A stretch of 64,000 nucleotides of DNA from Streptomyces cellostaticus (GTDB taxonomy: Bacteria > Actinomycetota > Actinomycetes > Streptomycetales > Streptomycetaceae): positions 1 to 64,000 of the forward strand of contig NZ_KQ948027.1 of the NCBI RefSeq assembly GCF_001513965.1, written 5' to 3'. Positions 57,955-64,000 of this stretch are shown one piece after another. How positions within the stretch are numbered: position 1 is the first letter of the stretch; every line of letters starts with the position of its first letter. The notes beneath the pieces were generated by a model that was not told the origin of the DNA, did no database searches, and saw nothing but the letters and a program-made list of their open reading frames with translations. Made by a program: the position numbers and the translations under genes.

Positions 57955-58517
57955 TGTTCGAACGCTTCACCAAGGACGCGCGCGACGTTGTACGGGGCGC
58001 TGCCGAGCACGGGGAACGCGAGGGGGCGCAGTCCGTCGGTGCCGAGCATCTGCTGCTCGCCCTCCTCGACCGCGAGGCGAGCCGTGCCTCCTTCGCGCTG
58101 GCCGCGCTCGGTGTCACGGAGCGCAAGGCGTCCGTGCGGGAGGCGCTGGGCGAGGCGCGGCGGCGGGCAGGTCTGTCCCGGGCGGAGGCGGACGCCCTCG
58201 CCGGACTCGGGATCGACGTCGCGGAGATCGTCTCCCGGGTCGAGGAGGTGCACGGCGCCGGGGCGATGGCCGGCGACCACAAGGACAAGGGCCGGTGGTC
58301 GGGGCGCCGCTCCTTCAGCCGGGGCGCCAAGGGCATCCTGGAAGGGGCGCTGCGTACCGCCGCCGGCCGCCGCGACGGGCACATCGGCGACGAACACATC
58401 CTGCTCGCCCTGACCGTGCGGCCCGGAGTGCCCGCCGAGGTGCTCGCCGACCACGGGGTGACCTACGAATCCCTGCAGCGCGTGCTGTACGGCGAGGGCA
58501 CGGCCCAGGCCGGCTGA
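57954..58517 (+). CDS. Clp N-terminal-domain protein without ATPase
   Basis: The 187-residue protein contains the double Clp repeat of ClpA/ClpC N-domains: FERFTKDARDVVRGA with GAEHLLLALLDRE, and GAKGILEGALRTAAGRR with GDEHILLALTVRP, separated by a charged linker (about 85-120). There is no AAA+ module, so it cannot unfold proteins itself; it may be an adaptor or bind substrates or phospho-arginine-like signals for ClpC. It is coupled to the HTH gene upstream, and GGGAGG serves as ribosome site. Confidence 0.85.
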   Translation: MFERFTKDARDVVRGAAEHGEREGAQSVGAEHLLLALLDREASRASFALAALGVTERKASVREALGEARRRAGLSRAEADALAGLGIDVAEIVSRVEEVHGAGAMAGDHKDKGRWSGRRSFSRGAKGILEGALRTAAGRRDGHIGDEHILLALTVRPGVPAEVLADHGVTYESLQRVLYGEGTAQAG

Positions 58518-58613
58518 CGGCCGGCAGCTCGGGTGGGCGGCTCGGGCGGTCGCTTCACGTGGGGCGCTTCGGCGGTGCGCCTGCGGGTCGGGCGCACCGC
58601 CGTGCCGGGCGGC

Positions 58614-59690
58614 TCAGACCTTCGGGCGGCGCAATATCGCCCCGATGTGGGCCGCCGCCGTCGACAGGTGCTGCCGGGCGTCGCGGAGCTGGTCGGCGGT
58701 GACGCCGTGGTCGCGGGCCGCGTCGCGGATGTCGTCGCGGAAGCGGTCGAGGAGGCGGTCCAGGTCGCGGGCCGGGTCGCCGGTGGGGTCCTCGTGGGCC
58801 CAGGACGGTTCGTACTCCGCCGGGAAGTCCTGCGGGGTGGTGGAGTAGTCCGGTTCCGGCGCGGGGGCGGACTTGCGGGGGCCCGTGGCCGGCTCTTCGG
58901 CGGGCCGGCCGAAGCCCGAGTCCTTGCCGAACTCCTTTCCGTGGTCCCTGCCGAACTCGCCGAACTCCTTGGCGAGTTCGGTCAGGCCCTCCCGCACCCC
59001 GGTCGGCCAGTCGCCGCGGGTGAAGTGGTCCTGGACGCGCTCCTGGACGTGGCGGGCGATGCGCTGCATCTCCTCCTGGGCCTGAGCCCGGGCCCGCGCC
59101 TGGGCCTCCTGGGCCTGGCGGCGGGCCCGCTGGGCCTCCTCGCGGGCCCGGCGGCTCTCGTCCTTGGCGCGGCGGGCCTGCTCCTTCCACTCCTGCTTGA
59201 CCCGGCGCATCTCCTCCTTGGCGGCCCGCCAGGCCTCCTTGTCGCCGAGGTCGCCGAACTCCCCGAAGGGGCCCGCCTCCCCGGCGCCGGCCTTGCCGCC
59301 CTTACGGGCCTCGGAGGCGGCCGCGCGCATCTCGCGCCGCAGATCACCGGCCGCGCCACGCACATCGGCCCTTATCTCGGCGGCGAGCTCGGCGACGGAC
59401 TCGCGGATTTCCAGCTCCAGGTCGGCCAGTTCGCCGCTGCGGTCGGCCAGTTCGGCCCGGCCGGCGTCCGTGATGGCGTACACCTTGCGGCCGCCCTCGG
59501 TGGTGTGCGTGACCAGGCCCTCGGCCTCCAGCTTGGCCAGCCGGGGGTAGACCGTGCCCGCCGAGGGGGCGTAGAGGCCCTGGAAGCGCTCTTCGAGGAG
59601 CCTGATCACCTCATAGCCGTGGCGCGGGGCCTCGTCGAGCAGCTTGAGCAGATACAGGCGGAGGCGGCCGTGGGCGAAGACGGGGGGCAT
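58614..59690 (-). CDS. PadR regulator with long coiled-coil extension
   Basis: The 358-residue protein starts with a PadR winged helix (LKLLDEAPRHGYEVIRLLEE, APSAGTVYPRLAKLEAEGLV, RKVYAITDAG) and continues with a very long helical, charged region (about residues 85-215, with runs of EEMRRVKQEWKEQARR and ARRQAQEAQARARAQAQ) that should form a coiled coil, then a Pro-rich linker and a terminal helical domain (DRLLDRFRDDIRDAARDHGV). Its start is 1 nt after the stop of the DUF4097 gene. Palindromes upstream of that gene are candidate operators. Confidence 0.88.
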   Translation of the reverse strand: MPPVFAHGRLRLYLLKLLDEAPRHGYEVIRLLEERFQGLYAPSAGTVYPRLAKLEAEGLVTHTTEGGRKVYAITDAGRAELADRSGELADLELEIRESVAELAAEIRADVRGAAGDLRREMRAAASEARKGGKAGAGEAGPFGEFGDLGDKEAWRAAKEEMRRVKQEWKEQARRAKDESRRAREEAQRARRQAQEAQARARAQAQEEMQRIARHVQERVQDHFTRGDWPTGVREGLTELAKEFGEFGRDHGKEFGKDSGFGRPAEEPATGPRKSAPAPEPDYSTTPQDFPAEYEPSWAHEDPTGDPARDLDRLLDRFRDDIRDAARDHGVTADQLRDARQHLSTAAAHIGAILRRPKV

Positions 59691-59691
59691 G

Positions 59692-60636
59692 TCAGAGCAC
59701 CTTCTTGTCGGTCGTGCCGTCGGCCGGGGCGCTGATGGCGTCGGCGTCCTGGCCGGAGACGGAATTGTCCCCCGGGGCGGCCTCGGTGCCGACGAGGGGC
59801 TCGTCCTCCCACGGGGTGTCCTTCTCGTCCTCCCTCGGCGGGCGGCTCAGCAGGGCGATGGAGCCGGAGATCGTGGTGGCCCTGAGCTTGCCGGTGCCCG
59901 CGCCGAGCCGGCCGGTGATCTTGTGGGCGCCCCACTGGCCGTGCACCCGCAGGCCGTCGAACGCGTTGGAGATCGAGCCGCTCGCGGTGTTCGCCTCCAC
60001 GTCCGCGTCCGCCGGGTTCGGCAGGCGGATGGCGATCTCGCCGGAGACGCTGGTCAGCCGGACGTCGGTGGGGCCGTCCGGGTCCAGGTCGATGATCATG
60101 GAGCCGCTGACGGAGTCGGCGCGGACGGCGGGGCCGGAGCCCTCGACCACGGTCAGGTCGCCCGAGATCGAGTTGAACCGCAGGTCGCCCGTGACCGCCT
60201 GGGCCTCCAGGTTCCCGGAGACGGTGTCGGCCCGGACCGGGCCGGAGAGGCCGACGAGCGTCGTGTCTCCGGTGACGCCCTTGATCACCGAGGGGCCGCT
60301 GATCCCGGAGACGACCGCGCCGGCGCCGACCACGCCCACCTCGACGCGCGTGTCGGCGGGGACCGCGAGGGAGACGACGGCGCTGCGGCGCCAGCCCTTG
60401 CGGTCGAGCCACTTGAGGAAGCCCTTCCAGGGCAGGTCTTCGTAGGCCACGGTGAGGGTGCCGTCCTGCTGCGTGACGATCAGAGGTGGGCCCTCGATGT
60501 CCGAGACCTCCAGGCGGGCGGAACCCTCGTCCGTGCCCACGACGTTCACTGTTCCGTTGACGATGCGTACGTGCAGGTCGCTCACGGGGGTGTCGAAGGT
60601 GAGCTTCAGGGGCTCGGCGACGGACCACTCGGACAT
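59692..60636 (-). CDS. DUF4097 beta-helix-like repeat protein
   Basis: The 314-residue protein consists of repeated short strands of the DUF4097/adhesin type: VSGISGPSVIKGVTGDTTLV, SGNLEAQAVTGDLRFNSISG and SVSGSMIIDL are typical turns of a right-handed beta-solenoid. There is no signal peptide. DUF4097 proteins are often encoded with PadR regulators and transmembrane or stress-signal proteins, but no function is known. AGGAGG lies 6 nt before the ATG. It is the first gene of an operon with the PadR gene. Confidence 0.85.
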   Translation of the reverse strand: MSEWSVAEPLKLTFDTPVSDLHVRIVNGTVNVVGTDEGSARLEVSDIEGPPLIVTQQDGTLTVAYEDLPWKGFLKWLDRKGWRRSAVVSLAVPADTRVEVGVVGAGAVVSGISGPSVIKGVTGDTTLVGLSGPVRADTVSGNLEAQAVTGDLRFNSISGDLTVVEGSGPAVRADSVSGSMIIDLDPDGPTDVRLTSVSGEIAIRLPNPADADVEANTASGSISNAFDGLRVHGQWGAHKITGRLGAGTGKLRATTISGSIALLSRPPREDEKDTPWEDEPLVGTEAAPGDNSVSGQDADAISAPADGTTDKKVL

Positions 60637-60675
60637 GGGGAACCTCCTCGACCGGACGCGGTCGCGACGCCGCGA

Positions 60676-60715
60676 CACGCCATATCGCGTCTTCTGTCAA
60701 ACACGATATATCGTG
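60676..60715 (-). promoter_or_regulatory. Two PadR-like operators upstream of the DUF4097 gene
   Basis: CACGATATATCGTG (60702-60715) is a perfect palindrome and CACGCCATATCGCGT (60676-60690) is a related imperfect one. A TTGACA on the minus strand (60694-60699) lies between them. This fits autoregulation by the PadR protein of the operon. Confidence 0.6.
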
Positions 60716-60868
60716 GACACGGAAAGTCAAGACACCCAGCCGGGTCCGGGCGGGGCCCAGCCGAGGTGGCCCGTGGGGGACGGCCGCCCGTCTCTCGGTG
60801 GTACGACTCCGCATAGGCTGTTCCTGGATTCATCATCCGCAGGGACGTATACGCAGGAGAGGCAACGC

Positions 60869-61051
60869 ATGTACTTCACCGACCGCGGTATCGAGGAGTT
60901 GGAGAAGCGGCGCGGCGAGGAAGAGGTCACCTTCGAGTGGCTTGCCGAGCAGCTGCGCACGTTCGTGGATCTCAACCCGGACTTCGAGGTGCCCGTCGAG
61001 CGGCTCGCGACCTGGCTCGCCCGCCTCGACGACGAGGACGACGAGGAGTAA
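60869..61051 (+). CDS. Small acidic protein (DUF6104 family)
   Basis: A 60-residue protein, MYFTDRGIEELEKRRGEEEV followed by FEWLAEQLRTFVDLNP and an acidic tail DDEDDEE. It is highly conserved in streptomycetes, from memory, but has no known function. AGGAGAGG precedes the ATG at good spacing, and a strong terminator follows. Confidence 0.85.
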   Translation: MYFTDRGIEELEKRRGEEEVTFEWLAEQLRTFVDLNPDFEVPVERLATWLARLDDEDDEE

Positions 61052-61080
61052 CCCCGGCCGCCAAACGCCGGACGAGAAAG

Positions 61081-61116
61081 GCCCGGCCCCGAGTTCGTAC
61101 GAACTCGGGGCCGGGC
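61081..61116. terminator. Bidirectional terminator between the small acidic protein gene and kgd
   Basis: A 36-bp perfect palindrome with arms GCCCGGCCCCGAGTTCGT, followed by CCTTTCG on the right and preceded by GAAAG. It lies between convergent genes. Confidence 0.88.
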
Positions 61117-61141
61117 CCTTTCGTATGCCGTGCCGGAGGCC

Positions 61142-64000
61142 TTACGCCTCGAACACCTCACGCACCAGCTGCTCCTGCTCGGCCTGGTGGCGCTTGGCGG
61201 AGCCCACCGCCGGGGACGAGCCGTGCGGGCGCGAGATGCGCCGCAGCCGCTCGCCGGCCGGGATGTCCGCGCCGACCGCCAGGTCCAGGTGGTCGATCAG
61301 GTTGAGCGCGATGAACGGCCAGGCACCCTGGTTCGCCGGCTCCTCCTGGGTCCACAGGTACTTCTCGGCGTTCGGGTACTTGTTGACCTCCGCCTGGAGC
61401 TCCGCACCCGGCAGCGGGTACAGGCGCTCGATGCGGATGATCGCCGTGTCCGTGGCACCGCGCTTCTGACGCTCGGCCTCCAGGTCGTAGTAGACCTTGC
61501 CGGCGCAGAAGACGACCTTCTTCACGGCCGCCGGGTCGGTGATCGACTCGTCGCCGATGACCGGCCGGAACTGGCCGCTCGTGAACTCCTCCGCCTTCGA
61601 GGCCGCCGCCTTCAGGCGCAGCATCGACTTCGGGGTGAAGACGATCAGCGGCTTGTGGTGCGGGTTGTGCACCTGCCACCGCAGAAGGTGGAAGTAGTTC
61701 GACGGGAGCGTGGGCATCGCGACCGTCATGTTGTTCTGGGCGCAGAGCTGGAGGAACCGCTCCGGGCGGGCCGAGGAGTGGTCCGGGCCCTGGCCCTCGT
61801 AGCCGTGCGGGAGGAGCAGCGTCACACCGCTCGTCTGGCCCCACTTCTGCTCCGCCGACGAGATGAACTCGTCCACGACCGTCTGGGCGCCGTTGACGAA
61901 GTCGCCGAACTGGGCCTCCCACATCACGAGGGACTCGGGGCGGGCCAGCGAGTAGCCGTACTCGAAGCCCATGGCCGCGTACTCGGACAGCAGGGAGTTG
62001 TAGACGTTCAGGCGCGCCTGCTCGTCGGAGAGGTACATCAGCGGGGTGAACTCTTCGCCGCTCTCGCGGTCGATGATCACCGCGTGGCGCTGGCCGAAGG
62101 TGCCGCGCTGGGAGTCCTGGCCCGCGAGGCGGACCGGGGTGCCCTCCAGGAGCAGCGAGCCGACGGCCAGGGTCTCGCCCATGCCCCAGTCGATCGTGCC
62201 GTCCTCGACCATCGCCGCCCGGCGCTGCAGCTGCGGCAGCAGACGCGGGTGGACGGTGATGTGGTCGGGGATGTTGACCTGGGACGCGGCGATCCGCTTG
62301 ACGACCTCCGTGGAGACCGCGGTCGGGACCGCGACCGGGAAGCCGTCCTGCGGCTCCTGGGCGTCCACGGCGGCCGGCTGGGACGTAGCCTCGCGGACCT
62401 CCGTGAAGACCTTCTCCAGCTGGCCCTGGTAGTCCTGAAGGGCCTGCTCGGCCTCTTCCAGGGTGATGTCGCCGCGACCGATCAGGGACTCGGTGTAGAG
62501 CTTGCGCACCGAGCGCTTCTTGTCGATCAGGTCGTACATCAGCGGCTGGGTGAAGGCCGGGTTGTCCGACTCGTTGTGACCGCGGCGGCGGTAGCAGATG
62601 AGGTCGATCACGACGTCCTTGTTGAACGCCTGACGGAACTCGAAGGCCAGGCGGGCAACGCGGACGACGGCCTCGGGGTCGTCGCCGTTCACGTGGAAGA
62701 TCGGGGCCTCGATCATCCTCGCCACGTCCGTCGCGTACATCGACGAGCGCGAGGACTCGGGGGCCGCGGTGAAGCCGACCTGGTTGTTGATGACGATGTG
62801 GACCGTGCCGCCGGTGCGGTAGCCGCGCAGCTGCGACATGTTCAGGGTCTCGGCCACCACGCCCTGGCCCGCGAAGGCCGCGTCGCCGTGGATCGCCACC
62901 GGCAGGACCGTGAAGTCCGTGCCGCCCTTGTTGATGATGTCCTGCTTGGCGCGGGCGACGCCCTCCAGGACCGGGTCCACCGCCTCCAGGTGTGAGGGGT
63001 TCGCGACCAGGGAGACCTTGATCTGCTCGCCGTCCAGGCCGGTGAAGGTGCCCTCGGCGCCCAGGTGGTACTTCACGTCGCCGGAGCCGTGCATCGACTT
63101 CGGGTCGAGGTTGCCCTCGAACTCGCGGAAGATCTGGGCGTACGACTTGCCGACGATGTTGGCGAGGACGTTCAGGCGGCCGCGGTGGGCCATGCCGATG
63201 ACGACCTCGTCCAGACGCGACTCGGCAGCGGAGTCGATGACCGCGTCGAGCAGCGGGATGACGGACTCGCCGCCCTCCAGGGAGAAGCGCTTCTGGCCGA
63301 CGTACTTCGTCTGCAGGAAGGTCTCGAAAGCCTCCGCCGCGTTCAGGCGGCGCAGGATGCGCAGCTGCTCCTCGCGCTCCGGCTTGGCGTGCGCGCGCTC
63401 CACGCGGTCCTGGATCCACTTGCGCTGCTTGGGGTCCTGGATGTGCATGAACTCGATGCCGGTGGTGCGGCAGTACGAGTCGCGCAGCACGCCGAGGATG
63501 TCGCGCAGCTTCATCATCGACTTGCCGGCGAAGCCGCCGACGGCGAACTCGCGCTCCAGGTCCCACAGGGTGAGGCCGTGCTCGACGATGTCCAGGTCGG
63601 GGTGCTTGCGCTGGCGGTACTCCAGCGGGTCGGTGTCGGCCATGACGTGGCCGCGGACCCGGTAGGAGTGGATCAGCTCGAAGACGCGGGCGGCCTTGGT
63701 GACGTCGTCGTCGTGCGAGGCGTCGATGTCCTTGAGCCAGCGGACCGGCTCGTAGGGGATGCGCAGGGCCTCGAAGATGTCGTCGTAGAAGCCGTTCTCG
63801 CCCAGCAGCAGGTTCGAGACCTGGCGCAGGAACTCGCCGGAGGCGGCGCCCTGGATCACCCGGTGGTCGTAGGTCGACGTGAGCGTCATGACCTTCGAGA
63901 TGCCGAGCTTGTTCAGGGTGTCCTGGCTGGTGCCCTGGAACTCCGCCGGGTAGTCCATGGAGCCGACGCCCATGATCACGGACTGGCCGGGCATCAGACG
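61142..64000 (-). CDS. kgd: Multifunctional 2-oxoglutarate decarboxylase/dehydrogenase (partial, 5' end beyond window)
   Basis: About 952 C-terminal residues are visible; the start lies beyond the right edge. The first visible part is the end of an E2 acyltransferase-like domain with the catalytic TYDHRVIQGAASGEF motif. The thiamine-dependent E1 part follows, with VVIGMAHRGRLNVLAN, IHGDAAFAGQGVVAETLN and RRRGHNESDNPAFTQP. This fused E2-E1 arrangement is typical of actinobacterial Kgd/OdhA, which decarboxylates 2-oxoglutarate in the TCA cycle. In Corynebacterium and Mycobacterium its activity is controlled by the FHA protein OdhI/GarA. Confidence 0.95.
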   Translation of the reverse strand, partial: RLMPGQSVIMGVGSMDYPAEFQGTSQDTLNKLGISKVMTLTSTYDHRVIQGAASGEFLRQVSNLLLGENGFYDDIFEALRIPYEPVRWLKDIDASHDDDVTKAARVFELIHSYRVRGHVMADTDPLEYRQRKHPDLDIVEHGLTLWDLEREFAVGGFAGKSMMKLRDILGVLRDSYCRTTGIEFMHIQDPKQRKWIQDRVERAHAKPEREEQLRILRRLNAAEAFETFLQTKYVGQKRFSLEGGESVIPLLDAVIDSAAESRLDEVVIGMAHRGRLNVLANIVGKSYAQIFREFEGNLDPKSMHGSGDVKYHLGAEGTFTGLDGEQIKVSLVANPSHLEAVDPVLEGVARAKQDIINKGGTDFTVLPVAIHGDAAFAGQGVVAETLNMSQLRGYRTGGTVHIVINNQVGFTAAPESSRSSMYATDVARMIEAPIFHVNGDDPEAVVRVARLAFEFRQAFNKDVVIDLICYRRRGHNESDNPAFTQPLMYDLIDKKRSVRKLYTESLIGRGDITLEEAEQALQDYQGQLEKVFTEVREATSQPAAVDAQEPQDGFPVAVPTAVSTEVVKRIAASQVNIPDHITVHPRLLPQLQRRAAMVEDGTIDWGMGETLAVGSLLLEGTPVRLAGQDSQRGTFGQRHAVIIDRESGEEFTPLMYLSDEQARLNVYNSLLSEYAAMGFEYGYSLARPESLVMWEAQFGDFVNGAQTVVDEFISSAEQKWGQTSGVTLLLPHGYEGQGPDHSSARPERFLQLCAQNNMTVAMPTLPSNYFHLLRWQVHNPHHKPLIVFTPKSMLRLKAAASKAEEFTSGQFRPVIGDESITDPAAVKKVVFCAGKVYYDLEAERQKRGATDTAIIRIERLYPLPGAELQAEVNKYPNAEKYLWTQEEPANQGAWPFIALNLIDHLDLAVGADIPAGERLRRISRPHGSSPAVGSAKRHQAEQEQLVREVFEA

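Noticed and set aside
61130..62995. A 621-codon plus-strand open frame
   Set aside because: It lies antisense to kgd and shows no domain motifs.
1..64000. CRISPR arrays, tRNA or rRNA genes, prophage
   Set aside because: No regularly spaced repeats, cloverleaf genes or phage structural genes apart from the EshA shell fold were recognised. The lone amidase is not enough to call a prophage.

Overview
The window is chromosomal DNA from a Streptomyces species. The evidence is very high GC with strong third-codon-position GC bias, mostly short intergenic gaps, and a gene order that, from memory, follows the S. coelicolor stretch around SCO5206 to SCO5270: a Fur-family regulator, hisN, rsgA-aroA, sigR-rsrA, def, eizA-cyp170A1, nrdAB, dasR-nagB, a PdtaS-like kinase, wblE, an anti-sigma/sigH pair, eshA with a polyprenyl synthase, sodN/sodX, malic enzyme and kgd. 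No complete mobile element, CRISPR array, tRNA or rRNA gene was recognised.

Layout. 0-6.7 kb: PerR-like Fur regulator with a candidate operator, CBS protein, hisN, a TetR gene behind repeated upstream DNA, sugE, the aroA-rsgA pair and an M50 metalloprotease. 6.8-7.5 kb: a decayed RNase / barstar-like toxin-immunity pair. 7.6-14.9 kb: YedK-type SRAP protein, an alpha/beta hydrolase, the thiol-oxidative-stress pair sigR-rsrA with its sigma-R promoter, two HD-domain membrane proteins, a TPR protein and peptide deformylase. 15.1-21.4 kb: the albaflavenone genes eizA-cyp170A1, then class I ribonucleotide reductase nrdAB under a cobalamin riboswitch and probable NrdR boxes. 21.4-30.2 kb: a sodium/solute symporter operon, dasR and nagB with DasR-type operators, a TetR regulator, a PdtaS-type kinase, wblE with a CRP-type site and a lipid kinase. 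30.2-38.4 kb: SigB-type sigma factor with anti-sigma, UBP zinc finger, Na+/H+ antiporter, a PLP enzyme, an amidase, then the EshA encapsulin shell gene and a polyprenyl synthase that is a candidate cargo.

38.4-48.9 kb is more mixed: TetR/DHFR-like pair, YCII protein next to a decayed ECF sigma gene, VOC proteins and an AraC regulator, a PiT phosphate transporter / small membrane protein / PPK2 operon behind three 11-bp repeats, a PadR-membrane pair and a Tat-exported lipase-like hydrolase with a TTA codon. 48.9-64 kb: Ni superoxide dismutase with its maturation protease, a CGNR protein, a methyltransferase, a polar amino acid ABC transporter, malic enzyme, a quinone-oxidoreductase-like protein, a small HTH-ClpN module with two tandem operators, a PadR/DUF4097 pair, and the 3' part of the 2-oxoglutarate decarboxylase/dehydrogenase gene, which runs off the right edge.

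Themes. Redox and metal stress (Fur, SigR/RsrA, NiSOD, WblE), deoxynucleotide supply under dual control, aminosugar signalling (DasR) and terpenoid metabolism (EizA/CYP170A1, EshA with a polyprenyl synthase) dominate. Fourteen genes carry a TANNNT hexamer 6-8 nt before the start codon, which suggests that leaderless transcripts are common here. The most interesting system is the EshA nanocompartment with its linked prenyl synthase; the least described ones are the HTH-ClpN module and the decayed RNase/barstar pair. All identifications come from reading motifs and from memory of families; no database search was run.
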